NCBI GenBank assembly: GCA_025356075.1
Contig: JANXUT010000017.1
Location: forward strand, 1 to 32,141
Origin: Pseudomonadota bacterium
GTDB lineage: Bacteria > Pseudomonadota > Gammaproteobacteria > Steroidobacterales > Steroidobacteraceae
Direction: 5' to 3'
DNA: 32,141 nt
The notes beneath the pieces are model-generated. The model saw only the letters and a program-made list of their open reading frames with translations, was not told the origin of the DNA and did no database searches. Shown piece by piece: positions 7,692 through 16,845 of the stretch. The translations under genes and the position numbers were made by a program. Position 1 is the stretch's first letter, and every line of letters starts with the position of its first letter.

Positions 7692-7838
7692 CCTTACACT
7701 CTCGACCCGCGCACCGTGCAGCGACGCCCCACTGTCGCGACAAGCTCCTGTCAGAAATCATGCAGTGGAGCCAAGGGACGGCGCAGCGGCGCGCCGCGTT
7801 CCCGCCAAAGAAGACTGGCCGCCAGGGAGCGTCGAGCG

Positions 7839-9212
7839 ATGGAAGTCAATTTGCCGGCCCGGCCCGGATCCGCCTTTGCCACTCGCGGCATTGTCGCGCT
7901 GCTCGCTGTCATCGCACTGACGACCTTGCCGGGTCGAGCACTCGCCGTGCCGAGCTTCGCCGAGCAGACCGGCATGGCGTGCTCGCAGTGCCACACCGTC
8001 GCCTACGGTCCGGCGCTGACGGCCTACGGGCGCGAGTTCAAGCTGAATGGCTACGTGTTCGGCGAAGCCGCCCACTTCATACCGTTCGCGGTGATGGCGC
8101 AGGGGGGCTACACCCGCACCGGCGCCAACTTGCCCGATATCCCGGCGCCCCACACCGCGACCAACGGCAACTTCTCGGTCGACCAGGTCAGCCTCTTCTA
8201 TGCCGGGCGCCTGTCCGCGCACAGCGGTGCCTTCTTCCAGGCGACCTACAGCGGCCCGGACCGCCATGCGAGCTGGGACAACCTCGACGTCCGCTACGCG
8301 CGGGCGATCGCCGTCGGCAATACCGGCGCCGTCGTCGGCGTGACGATCAACAACAACCCGACGATCCAGGACCTGTGGAACTCGACGCCCGCGTGGGGCT
8401 TCCCGTACATCGGCTCGGCGCTCGCGCCGGGCCCGACGGCGGCCCCGCTCATCACGGGCCTCGGTCAGACGGTGCTCGGCGCGAGCGCCTACGCGATGAT
8501 CGACGGCCACTTCTACCTCGAGGCCGGCGGCTACAAGAGCCTCTCCGACCGCTGGCTCAGCAATACCGGCCTCACGGCGGACGCCAACGCGCACGTCCAC
8601 GGGCTCGCGCCCTACTGGCGCCTGGCCTACCAGGGTGGCGGCCGCGAGCGGCAATGGTCCGTCGGTACCTTCGGGCTGCGCACCGAGATCCAGCCGGATC
8701 CGACCATCCAGAGCACTGACCGCTACACCGACCTCGGCTTCGATGCGACCTACCAGTTCTCCGGCGAGGGGCCGCACGCCTTTGCCACCAACCTCTCCTT
8801 GATTCGCGAGCGCGCCAACCTCGATGCCAGCTTTGCGCTCGAGGGGGCCGCCTCGCCGTCGCAGAACCTGACGACGTTCAACGCCGACTTCACCTACAGC
8901 TACCAGCGCACGTGGGTGGGCTCCCTGCAACTTTTCAACACGACGGGTAGTAGCGACACGACGCTCTATGCACCCAACCCGCTCGATGGAAGCAACAACG
9001 GCTCGCCCGACAGCAGCGGCTACACGCTACAGCTCGAGTGGGTGCCGTTCGGCAAGCAAGGGTCGTTCGGCCGGCCGTGGCTGAACGTGCGCCTCGGCCT
9101 GCAGTACACGGGCTACTCGAAGTTCAACGGCGGCACGACGAATTACGACGGCTTCGGCCGCTCGGCGCACGACAACAACACGCTGTTCGCCTACTTCTGG
9201 GTCATTTCCTAG
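7839..9212 (+). CDS. Cyc2-like outer-membrane monohaem cytochrome-porin fusion
   Basis: This 457-residue exported protein has a signal peptide that appears to be cleaved after ALA at residue 36. It is followed at once by VPSFAEQTGMACSQCH, with one haem c motif (Cys48, Cys51, His52), and then GREFKLNGY. This PSFA-QTG-x-x-C-x-x-C-H ... GR-x-FK-x-x-GY pattern is, from memory, the hallmark of Cyc2-type fused cytochrome-porins. The rest consists of alternating amphipathic strands rich in aromatic residues, separated by polar Asn/Gly/Ser loops. The protein ends in a short NNTLFAYFW strand, as outer-membrane barrels do. Cyc2 in iron oxidisers moves electrons from extracellular Fe(II) across the outer membrane. 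Homologues of unknown function also occur elsewhere, so the donor here is unproven. AGGGAG at 7824-7829 supports ATG 7839. An azurin gene follows 36 nt later. Confidence 0.8.
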   Translation: MEVNLPARPGSAFATRGIVALLAVIALTTLPGRALAVPSFAEQTGMACSQCHTVAYGPALTAYGREFKLNGYVFGEAAHFIPFAVMAQGGYTRTGANLPDIPAPHTATNGNFSVDQVSLFYAGRLSAHSGAFFQATYSGPDRHASWDNLDVRYARAIAVGNTGAVVGVTINNNPTIQDLWNSTPAWGFPYIGSALAPGPTAAPLITGLGQTVLGASAYAMIDGHFYLEAGGYKSLSDRWLSNTGLTADANAHVHGLAPYWRLAYQGGGRERQWSVGTFGLRTEIQPDPTIQSTDRYTDLGFDATYQFSGEGPHAFATNLSLIRERANLDASFALEGAASPSQNLTTFNADFTYSYQRTWVGSLQLFNTTGSSDTTLYAPNPLDGSNNGSPDSSGYTLQLEWVPFGKQGSFGRPWLNVRLGLQYTGYSKFNGGTTNYDGFGRSAHDNNTLFAYFWVIS

Positions 9213-9248
9213 CCGGCGTCCGCCAGCCACCTCAAGGGAGACGCGAAA

Positions 9249-9800
9249 ATGAATCGCTTCTACACGGCCGTTTTCGGCGCGCTCACCTTCGCCGCGATGA
9301 CGGCCCAGGCCGAGGACTGCCACCTGAGCGTGGAAGCCAACGACCTGATGCAGTTCAACCAGAAGACGCTCGAGGTGCCGCCGAGCTGCACCGATGTCGA
9401 ACTGACGCTGAGCCACGTCGGCAAGCAGCCGGCGCAGGTCATGGGCCACAACTGGGTGCTGGCCCGTGCCGCCGACCTCACCGGCGTCGCGATCGCCGGC
9501 CAGAACGCCGGCCGCGGCCACAACTACCAGGCGCCGGGCGACAAGCGGATCCTCGCGGCAACGCAGATCATCGGCGGCGGGGAATCGACCAAGGTCAGGT
9601 TCGAGGCGGCGGCGCTGCGTAGCGGGGAGACGTATGCGTTCTTCTGCACGACACCCGGGCACAGCGCCATCATGCGCGGCAACCTGATCCTCGTCGGTGC
9701 GCGCGACACGGAAGTGGCGACGTCAAAGAGCGCCAAGCGCCCGTCGGGGGAGAAGGGCACATTACCCGCGGCGACCGTCGCCGCCGGAGCAAGCGGCTAG
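9249..9800 (+). CDS. azu: Azurin (periplasmic blue copper protein) with C-terminal tail
   Basis: Azurin is a periplasmic one-electron carrier. The 21-residue signal peptide ends AQA, and the mature protein starts EDCHLSVEANDLMQFN, as in azurins. All type-1 copper ligands are present: His67 in MGHNWVL, Cys133 and His138 in FFCTTPGHS, and Met142. After subtracting the signal peptide these become His46, Cys112, His117 and Met121, the same as the standard Pseudomonas azurin numbering. The two disulphide cysteines are also present (mature Cys3 and the one in PPSC). Unlike typical azurins, which end just after the last strand, this one has about 34 extra residues rich in Ala, Ser, Thr and Lys. AAGGGAGA at 9234-9241 is a strong ribosome-binding site. 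It is very probably cotranscribed with the cytochrome-porin and would be its periplasmic partner. Confidence 0.93.
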   Translation: MNRFYTAVFGALTFAAMTAQAEDCHLSVEANDLMQFNQKTLEVPPSCTDVELTLSHVGKQPAQVMGHNWVLARAADLTGVAIAGQNAGRGHNYQAPGDKRILAATQIIGGGESTKVRFEAAALRSGETYAFFCTTPGHSAIMRGNLILVGARDTEVATSKSAKRPSGEKGTLPAATVAAGASG

Positions 9801-9820
9801 CCGGGCGGAGGATCCGATCC

Positions 9821-10117
9821 CTAGTCGGGCAGCACGATCCGCGAGAGCTTGGGGTTCTTGCGGAAGAAGAGCCCGACGTTGCCGATCTTCTGCACGAGCA
9901 GGCTTTGCGTCTTCGCGGCGAGCCCCGCGAGCGCGGCATCCCGAACCCCCCGGTCACCGACCCGCGCGCGGGCCTTCACGAGCTCGTGGTCGTTGAGGGC
10001 GCGGTCCATTTCGGCGGCGACCGCCTCCGTCAGCCCCGAATTGCCCATCTGGATGAGTGGGTGTAGCTGGTGGCCTAGCCTTCGCAGCTGCTTCTTCTGG
10101 CGTTCGTTGAGCTCCAT
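9821..10117 (-). CDS. yhbY: YhbY-family (CRM domain) RNA-binding protein
   Basis: This small (98-residue) CRM-domain protein is associated with pre-50S ribosomal particles in E. coli. The whole protein is the domain. It has MELNERQKKQLRRLGHQLHP at the start and the GxxG-type loop in QMGNSGLTEAV. NDHELVKARA follows, then the terminal strands VGLFFRKNP and SRIVLP. The length is normal for the family. I used ATG 10117, the conserved start, rather than an upstream in-frame ATG whose extra residues do not resemble YhbY. No clear ribosome-binding site precedes it; a consensus TATAAT ends only 6 nt upstream, so the mRNA may be nearly leaderless. It is divergent from rlmE, the same arrangement as in E. 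coli, and convergent with the azurin gene. Confidence 0.92.
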   Translation of the reverse strand: MELNERQKKQLRRLGHQLHPLIQMGNSGLTEAVAAEMDRALNDHELVKARARVGDRGVRDAALAGLAAKTQSLLVQKIGNVGLFFRKNPKLSRIVLPD

Positions 10118-10123
10118 CACGGC

Positions 10124-10129
10124 ATTATA
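10124..10129 (-). promoter_or_regulatory. Candidate -10 element (TATAAT) for yhbY
   Basis: On the minus strand a perfect TATAAT lies 6 nt before the yhbY ATG. Transcription would start at or within a base or two of the ATG. No good -35 is visible 16-18 bp upstream. The same AT patch reads TATAGA on the plus strand (10126-10131), which could serve the divergent rlmE transcript. Confidence 0.45.
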
Positions 10130-10171
10130 GAGAGGGCGCGCGCGTGGCGCGGCCGAGTACGAGGGGCAGGA

Positions 10172-10798
10172 ATGGCGAAAAGGAGCAAGTCGAGCGAGCG
10201 CTGGCTCAAGGAGCATGCCGCCGACCAGTACGTGAAACGAGCCCGCAAGGAGGGCTTCCGGTCGCGGGCGGCGTTCAAGCTCGAGGAACTCGATGCGGCA
10301 GAGAGGCTCCTAAAGCCAGGAATGCTCGTCGTCGACCTCGGTGCCGCCCCGGGCGGCTGGAGCCAGTACGCGGCCAAGGCATTGAATGGTAAGGGATCCG
10401 TGTTCGCGCTCGACATCCTGCCGATGGAAGCGGTCAGCGGGGTCGAGTTCATCCTCGGGGATTTCCGCGAACCGGAACCCCTCGAGGCGCTCAGGAGCCT
10501 ACTTAAGGGACGACCGATCGATCTTGTGATGTCGGACATGGCCCCCAACATGAGCGGAATCGATGCTGTGGATCAGCCCCGGGGGCTCGACCTGGCCGAG
10601 CTCGCGCTCGAGTTCAGCCGGGAGGTGTTGCGGCCGGGTGGCGTGTTTCTGGCGAAAGTTTTCCAGGGCGCGGGGTTCGATGGCTACCTGAAGGCGGTGC
10701 GAGCCGAGTTCGCCACCGTCCGGATGAAGAAGCCACTGGCCTCGCGCGCGCGAAGTGCCGAGATGTATCTGCTGGCGACGGGTCGGCGGATCCTGTAA
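10172..10798 (+). CDS. rlmE: 23S rRNA (uridine-2552) 2'-O-ribose methyltransferase
   Basis: RlmE (RrmJ/FtsJ) uses S-adenosylmethionine to methylate U2552 in the A-loop of 23S rRNA on the 50S particle. The SAM-binding motif I is VDLGAAPGGWSQY and motif II is ALDILPM. The K-D-K-E catalytic tetrad is complete at Lys36 (AAFKLEE), Asp122 (MSDMAPNMSG), Lys162 (LAKVFQG) and Glu197 (AEMYLLA). This is offset by only two residues from the E. coli enzyme. The length (208 residues) is normal. The start ATG 10172 has a GAGGGGCAGGA ribosome-binding region. ftsH follows after 44 bp, the classical rlmE-ftsH pairing, so they are probably cotranscribed. Confidence 0.96.
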   Translation: MAKRSKSSERWLKEHAADQYVKRARKEGFRSRAAFKLEELDAAERLLKPGMLVVDLGAAPGGWSQYAAKALNGKGSVFALDILPMEAVSGVEFILGDFREPEPLEALRSLLKGRPIDLVMSDMAPNMSGIDAVDQPRGLDLAELALEFSREVLRPGGVFLAKVFQGAGFDGYLKAVRAEFATVRMKKPLASRARSAEMYLLATGRRIL

Positions 10799-10842
10799 CG
10801 TGATTTTGGGACCTCAATCTTGAGCCCCGTCAGGAGCTTGTC

Positions 10843-12768
<1,926 letters not shown>

Positions 12769-12788
12769 CACCGTCCGGAGCGGCGGGC

Positions 12789-13634
12789 GTGCACCTGCGC
12801 TGCCGCTCCCGGGTCCTCGGCCTCGAGGCGCCCGTGGTCATGGGCGTCCTCAACGTGACGCCGGACTCCTTCTCCGACGGCGGCCGCTACCAGGGTCCGG
12901 ATGCGGCGCTCGCCGCCGCGCGCGCGATGGTCGCGGCGGGAGCCAGGCTCATCGACGTGGGCGGCGAGTCGACGCGCCCCGGCGCCTCGGTGCCGCCGCT
13001 CGCCGAGGAACTCGCCCGCATCGTCCCGGTCGTCCGTGCGATCGCCGCCGAGCTCGACGTCATCGTCTCGGTCGATACGAGCCGCCCGGCGGTCATGGAG
13101 GCGGCGGTGGCGGAGGGCGCCTCCTTCATCAACGACGTGCGCGGGTTCAGCGAGCCAGGCGCCTTGCTCCTCGCCGCACGACTTGGCGTCGGCGTGTGCG
13201 TCATGCACATGCAAGGAGTGCCCGCGACCATGCAGAATGCGCCCGCGTACGGCGATGTGGTCGGGGAAGTGCGCGACTGGCTAGTGGCGCGCATCGGCGC
13301 CTGCCGGGCGGCGGGCATCGCGGCCGATTCGATCGCGGTGGATCCGGGCTTTGGCTTCGGCAAGACGACCGGGCACAACCTGGCGCTGCTCGCGCAGCTT
13401 GAGTCGTTCACGGGCTTAGGCGCGCCGCTGCTGGTCGGGCTCTCGCGCAAGTCGCTCGCCGGGGCGCTGACCGGCCGCCCCGTCAACGCGCGCTTGGCGG
13501 GCAGCGTCGCGCTCGCGGCGCTCGCCGCCGAGCGTGGCGCCTTGATTGTCCGGGCGCACGACGTCGCCGAGACCGTCGATGCCGTTACGATAGGAGCGGC
13601 GCTTAGGCGCGCTTCCCAGGGAGAGCGAGGATGA
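12789..13634 (+). CDS. folP: Dihydropteroate synthase
   Basis: FolP condenses p-aminobenzoate with hydroxymethyl-dihydropterin pyrophosphate in folate synthesis and is the sulfonamide target. The TIM-barrel motifs appear in order: MGVLNVTPDSFSDGG, DVGGESTRPGA, VSVDTSRP, INDVRGF, VMHMQG, DPGFGFGKT, GLSRKS and RAHDVAET. The length (281 residues) is normal. I chose GTG 12789 because GGAG at 12777-12780 is 8 nt upstream; the next candidate, an ATG at about residue 18, would cut off the first strand. The stop overlaps the glmM start in an ATGA junction, so the two are translationally coupled, as in many gammaproteobacteria. Confidence 0.95.
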   Translation: MHLRCRSRVLGLEAPVVMGVLNVTPDSFSDGGRYQGPDAALAAARAMVAAGARLIDVGGESTRPGASVPPLAEELARIVPVVRAIAAELDVIVSVDTSRPAVMEAAVAEGASFINDVRGFSEPGALLLAARLGVGVCVMHMQGVPATMQNAPAYGDVVGEVRDWLVARIGACRAAGIAADSIAVDPGFGFGKTTGHNLALLAQLESFTGLGAPLLVGLSRKSLAGALTGRPVNARLAGSVALAALAAERGALIVRAHDVAETVDAVTIGAALRRASQGERG

Positions 13635-14968
13635 GCAGGAAGTTCTTCGGCACCGACGGCGTGCGCGGCAAGGTGGGCGCCGAGCCCATGACCGTCGAGT
13701 TCGCGCTCAGGCTCGCGAGCGCCGCGGCGCGCGTGCTCGCGCCGAACGGGGGCTCCGTGCTGATCGGCAAGGACACGCGCGTATCGGGCTACATGTTCGA
13801 GGCGGCGCTCGAGGCGGGCTTCGTCGCCGCCGGCGTCAACGTCTACCTGTCGGGGCCCCTGCCGACGCCCGGCGTCGCGTTCATGACGCAGCGCTTCGGT
13901 TGCGACTTCGGGGTCGTCATCAGCGCCTCGCACAATCCCTTCGATGACAACGGCATCAAGTTTTTCGACCGCCTGGGCGGCAAGCTGAGCGATGCGCTCG
14001 AGGCCGAGATCGAGAAAGGCCTCGCGGAGCCGCCGACGACCGTCGAGTCGCGCCGCCTCGGCCGCGCGGTTCGCGTCGACCGCTCGCGCACGCACTACCA
14101 GGAGTTCTGTGCGGCGACGCTGCCGGAGGGCATGCGCCTCGACGGGCTGAAGCTCGTCATCGACTGCGCCAACGGCGCAGCCTACAAGGTCGCCCCGCGC
14201 GTGCTCGCGGACCTCGGCGCCGAAATCGTGCCGATCGGCTGCTCGCCGAACGGGCGCAACATCAACGACGGCTGCGGCTCGATGCAGCCGGGGCTCCTGC
14301 AGCTGACCGTCCCCGGGGTGCGCGCCGATGCCGGCATCGCGCTCGACGGCGACGGCGACCGGCTCGTGATGGTCGATCACCTGGGACGCCTCGTCGACGG
14401 CGACCAGCTCCTCTACGTGATCGCCCGTGGCCGGCACGAGAACGGCGGTTTCCCGGGGCCGGTCGTCGGGACGGTGATGAGCAATCTCGGGCTCGAGCAT
14501 GCGCTCGCGGAGCTCGGACTCCCGTTCCGGCGCGCGGCGGTCGGCGACCGGTACGTGCTCGAGTTACTGCGCGAGACGGGCGGGGTGCTGGGCGGGGAGG
14601 CCTCCGGGCATCTCCTGTGCCTCGACAAGACGACCACCGGCGACGGGCTCGTGAGCGCGCTGCAGGTGATCGCGGTGATGCGCCAGAGCGGAGCCAAGCT
14701 CGCCGAGCTCGCCTCGCACATGAGCCGCTATCCGCAGGTGCTTCTGAACGTCAAGGTCGCCCGCCGGGTCGACCTGGCGACGCTGCCGACGGTCGCCGCG
14801 GCGGTCGCGGCCGCCGAGGGGCGCCTCAAGGACACCGGCCGGGTGGTCCTGAGGCCCTCCGGGACCGAGCCGCTCATTCGGGTCATGGTCGAGGGCCGCG
14901 ACGAATCGGTCGTGAGGGCCGAGGCCGAGGGGCTCGCGGCCGTGGTTCGGGCCGCCGCCGGCGGGTAA
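13631..14968 (+). CDS. glmM: Phosphoglucosamine mutase
   Basis: GlmM interconverts glucosamine-6-phosphate and glucosamine-1-phosphate, feeding UDP-GlcNAc for peptidoglycan and lipopolysaccharide. The N-terminus MSRKFFGTDGVRG is characteristic. The phosphoserine loop is SASHNP, with the active Ser100. The metal-binding loop is DGDGDR (239-244), followed by the sugar-binding GGEASGH and the phosphate-binding RPSGTEPLIRVM near the C-terminus. The length (445 residues) is typical. The gene overlaps folP by 4 nt (ATGA). Its product shares its substrate pool with the GlcNAc import cluster at the window start, although the two loci are far apart and probably separately controlled. Confidence 0.96.
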   Translation: MSRKFFGTDGVRGKVGAEPMTVEFALRLASAAARVLAPNGGSVLIGKDTRVSGYMFEAALEAGFVAAGVNVYLSGPLPTPGVAFMTQRFGCDFGVVISASHNPFDDNGIKFFDRLGGKLSDALEAEIEKGLAEPPTTVESRRLGRAVRVDRSRTHYQEFCAATLPEGMRLDGLKLVIDCANGAAYKVAPRVLADLGAEIVPIGCSPNGRNINDGCGSMQPGLLQLTVPGVRADAGIALDGDGDRLVMVDHLGRLVDGDQLLYVIARGRHENGGFPGPVVGTVMSNLGLEHALAELGLPFRRAAVGDRYVLELLRETGGVLGGEASGHLLCLDKTTTGDGLVSALQVIAVMRQSGAKLAELASHMSRYPQVLLNVKVARRVDLATLPTVAAAVAAAEGRLKDTGRVVLRPSGTEPLIRVMVEGRDESVVRAEAEGLAAVVRAAAGG

Positions 14969-14979
14969 TACGCAATCCG

Positions 14980-15008
14980 TTGATTTTACGGGCTCTGGCG
15001 GGTATCCT
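14980..15008 (+). promoter_or_regulatory. Candidate sigma-70 promoter for tpiA-secG
   Basis: TTGATT (14980-14985) and TATCCT (15003-15008) are separated by exactly 17 bp in the short gap between glmM and tpiA. Each hexamer matches the consensus at four of six positions. Transcription would start about 20 nt before the tpiA ATG. Confidence 0.45.
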
Positions 15009-15034
15009 CGCGCGCCTTTTCGAGGACTCCCGCA

Positions 15035-15784
15035 ATGCGCCGACCGCTGGTCGCCGGCAACTGGAAGATGCACGGATCGCGTGCCGAGAACGCGCGCCTG
15101 ATCGAGGCGCTCGTCGAGGCGAGCGACACCGCGACCTGCGAGGTCGTGGTCTGTCCGCCGTGCGTGTACCTGTGGGAAATCGGCCGACAGCTCAAGGACT
15201 CAACCATCGCGCTCGGCAGCCAGGACGTCTGCGCCGAGGCGCAGGGCGCCTTCACCGGGGAAGTCTCGGCGGCGATGCTGAAGGATGTCGGCTGCAGCTA
15301 CGCGCTCGTCGGCCATTCCGAGCGGCGCGCGCTCTACCGCGAGGACGATGCGCTCGTCGCCCGCAAGTTCGTGGCGGCGCAGGCGGGGGGGCTGACGCCG
15401 ATCCTGTGCGTCGGCGAGACGCTCGAGGAGCGCGAGCGCGGCGTGACCGAGGAGGTCGTCGGGCGCCAGCTCGATGCGGTCCTCGCACTCGCGGGTGTCG
15501 CCGCGTTCGGCCGGGCGCTCATCGCCTACGAGCCGGTCTGGGCGATCGGGACCGGCAAGACCGCAACGCCCGAGCAGGCGCAGGACGTACACCGGTTCAT
15601 CCGCGACCGGATCGTGGCGCGGGATGCTACAATTGGCGGCGCGGTGCGGCTCCTGTATGGCGGCAGCGTAAAGGCCGCCAACGCGGCCGAGCTGTTCGCC
15701 AAGCCCGACGTCGATGGCGGGCTGGTGGGCGGTGCCTCGCTCAAGGCGGATGAATTCGTGAGGATCTGCGCTGCGGCCGCGTGA
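15035..15784 (+). CDS. tpiA: Triosephosphate isomerase
   Basis: TpiA interconverts dihydroxyacetone phosphate and glyceraldehyde-3-phosphate in glycolysis and gluconeogenesis. The catalytic residues are all visible: Lys in AGNWKMHG near the N-terminus, His94 in VGHSERR and Glu166 in AYEPVWAIGTGKTA. The phosphate-gripping loop 6 and the C-terminal LYGGSVK and GGLVGGASL motifs are also present. The length (249 residues) is standard. GAGG at 15022-15025 lies 9 nt before the ATG. It sits between glmM and secG. E. coli lacks tpiA at this place, but I recall other gammaproteobacteria such as xanthomonads having it here. Confidence 0.96.
   Translation: MRRPLVAGNWKMHGSRAENARLIEALVEASDTATCEVVVCPPCVYLWEIGRQLKDSTIALGSQDVCAEAQGAFTGEVSAAMLKDVGCSYALVGHSERRALYREDDALVARKFVAAQAGGLTPILCVGETLEERERGVTEEVVGRQLDAVLALAGVAAFGRALIAYEPVWAIGTGKTATPEQAQDVHRFIRDRIVARDATIGGAVRLLYGGSVKAANAAELFAKPDVDGGLVGGASLKADEFVRICAAAA
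15625..15633 (+). promoter_or_regulatory. Possible extended -10 (TGCTACAAT) inside tpiA, facing secG
   Basis: TACAAT at 15628-15633 is preceded by TG with one base between, the extended -10 form. It stands out in a GC-rich coding region about 175 bp before secG. No recognisable -35 accompanies it, so it is only a weak candidate for an internal promoter for secG and the tRNA. Confidence 0.2.
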
Positions 15785-15807
15785 GTGGCCCCGCGGATAG
15801 TTGAAGC

Positions 15808-16260
15808 ATGTTTCAAACGATACTACTGGCCGTCCACCTGCTCCTGTCGTTCGGGATCATCGGACTTGTGCTGCTGCAGCGGGGCAAGGGCGCTGACGCG
15901 GGCGCGGGCTTTGGCTCCGGCGCCTCCGGCACCGTGTTCGGCGCGCGTGGCTCCTCGACCTTTTTCTCGAAGACGACCGCGATCCTCGCGACGTGCTTCT
16001 TCGTGACGAGCCTCGGGCTTGCGTACATGGCGAGCCACCGCGTCGGCGGCAACGCGCCGCAGAGCCTGCTCGACAAGGTTCCGGCGACCGCGCCGGCGCC
16101 GGTGACGACGACGCCTGTCACGACGACGCCTGTCACGACGACGCCTGTCACGACGACGCCCGTCACGACGACGCCCGTCACGACGACGCTGCCGGCTCCC
16201 TCGAGCATGCCGGCGACGGCGCCGACCAGCGCGCCCGGCACCCCGGCGGCGCCGAAGTAG
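15808..16260 (+). CDS. secG: Preprotein translocase subunit SecG with repeat-expanded tail
   Basis: SecG is the small accessory subunit of the SecYEG channel in the inner membrane. The N-terminal 75 residues are typical: a first membrane helix ([19 protein letters not shown]), the conserved [25 protein letters not shown] loop, and a second helix ([20 protein letters not shown]). Beyond this, about 75 residues form a low-complexity tail in which PVTTT is repeated six times, followed by a Pro/Ala/Ser-rich end. SecG is usually about 75-130 residues long, so the 150 here reflects this tail. The start codon ATG gives the expected first helix. It is followed by tRNA-Leu(GAG), as in E. coli. Confidence 0.95.
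   Translation: MFQTILLAVHLLLSFGIIGLVLLQRGKGADAGAGFGSGASGTVFGARGSSTFFSKTTAILATCFFVTSLGLAYMASHRVGGNAPQSLLDKVPATAPAPVTTTPVTTTPVTTTPVTTTPVTTTPVTTTLPAPSSMPATAPTSAPGTPAAPK
16099..16188 (+). repeat. Six-unit 15-bp minisatellite within secG
   Basis: Six head-to-tail copies of a 15-bp unit, each encoding Pro-Val-Thr-Thr-Thr, lie in frame. Copies differ only at third positions (CCG/CCT/CCC, GTG/GTC). Three adjacent copies are identical, and so are the last two, which suggests recent slippage or unequal recombination. A change in copy number would alter tail length without a frameshift. Confidence 0.95.
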
Positions 16261-16294
16261 GCCGGGAGAGCCGAGCGGCCGAGAAGTTCTTATT

Positions 16295-16379
16295 GCCGAC
16301 GTGGCGGAATTGGTAGACGCACTAGCTTGAGGTGCTAGCACCGTAAGGTGTGCCGGTTCGAATCCGGCCGTCGGCACCA
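16295..16379 (+). tRNA. leuU: tRNA-Leu (anticodon GAG)
   Basis: The acceptor stem GCCGACG (16295-16301) pairs with CGTCGGC (16369-16375). It is followed by the discriminator A and an encoded CCA. The anticodon stem CTAGC/GCTAG closes the loop TTGAGGT, with GAG at 16329-16331. The long variable arm and the total length of 85 nt mark a class II leucine tRNA. The T-arm GGTTCGAATCC is intact. It lies directly after secG, as E. coli leuU does, and is probably cotranscribed with it. Confidence 0.97.
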
Positions 16380-16411
16380 CCCTTGGGACTGAAATCGACA
16401 CCTCGTGCGAG

Positions 16412-16441
16412 ATGACGCGGTGCACCGTGGCCGTCTAGAAT
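16412..16441 (+). promoter_or_regulatory. Candidate sigma-70 promoter of the nuo operon
   Basis: TAGAAT at 16436-16441 matches the -10 consensus at five of six positions. ATGACG at 16412-16417, 18 bp upstream, contains the TGAC core of a -35. It lies between tRNA-Leu and nuoA, giving a leader of about 40 nt. Confidence 0.45.
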
Positions 16442-16488
16442 ACGGCGGTTGACGCGGGCTCCGGCTGCCGGGCCCCAGGCTTTGGGTG

Positions 16489-16845
16489 ATGCTCCCACAC
16501 TACCTGCCGATCCTGATCTTCCTCGTTGTCGCTGCCGGTCTCGGCGGCCTCCTCATCGCTCTCGGTTTCCTGCTCGGGCCCCGCCGCCCGAACGCCGAGA
16601 AGCTCGCACCCTACGAGTGCGGGTTCGAGGCGTTCGAGGACTCGCGCATGAAGTTCGACGTGCGCTACTACCTCGTGGCGATCCTCTTCATCCTGTTCGA
16701 TCTTGAGATCGCCTTCCTGTTCCCGTGGGCCGTCTCGCTCGATGTGATCGGGCACTTTGGCATCGCCTCGATGCTGGTGTTCATCAGCCTCCTCGTCGTC
16801 GGCTTCATCTACGAATGGAAGAAGGGAGCGCTCGAATGGGATTAG
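16489..16845 (+). CDS. nuoA: NADH-quinone oxidoreductase subunit A
   Basis: NuoA is a small membrane subunit of respiratory complex I next to the quinone site. It has three predicted helices (about residues 6-28, 60-82 and 88-110). The conserved cytoplasmic loop contains PYECGFEAF, and the second helix starts at [26 protein letters not shown]. The length (118 residues) is normal. A GTG directly before the ATG could also initiate; I chose ATG 16489 because an AGG lies 9 nt upstream. It overlaps nuoB by 10 nt and is the first gene of the operon. Confidence 0.95.
   Translation: MLPHYLPILIFLVVAAGLGGLLIALGFLLGPRRPNAEKLAPYECGFEAFEDSRMKFDVRYYLVAILFILFDLEIAFLFPWAVSLDVIGHFGIASMLVFISLLVVGFIYEWKKGALEWD

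Larger units (their letters stand above)
7347..7838. other. 492-bp divergent intergenic region
   Basis: This is the only gene-free stretch longer than 300 bp in the window. It separates the zinc-finger/HTH gene (minus) from the cytochrome-porin gene (plus). It contains an inverted pair TGTCA-N9-TGACA at 7362-7380 close to the minus-strand start, three GCGATCGC octamers at 7466-7491, and an interrupted 21-bp palindrome at 7671-7691. A TATGAAT at 7664-7670 could be a -10 element for the plus-strand gene, but I see no convincing -35. Short open frames here are GC-driven, overlap the repeats and lack ribosome-binding sites. Confidence 0.6.

Noticed and set aside
16099-16188. Tandem repeats as a CRISPR array
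   Set aside because: The units are 15 bp, contiguous, without spacers, and encode an in-frame peptide repeat in secG.
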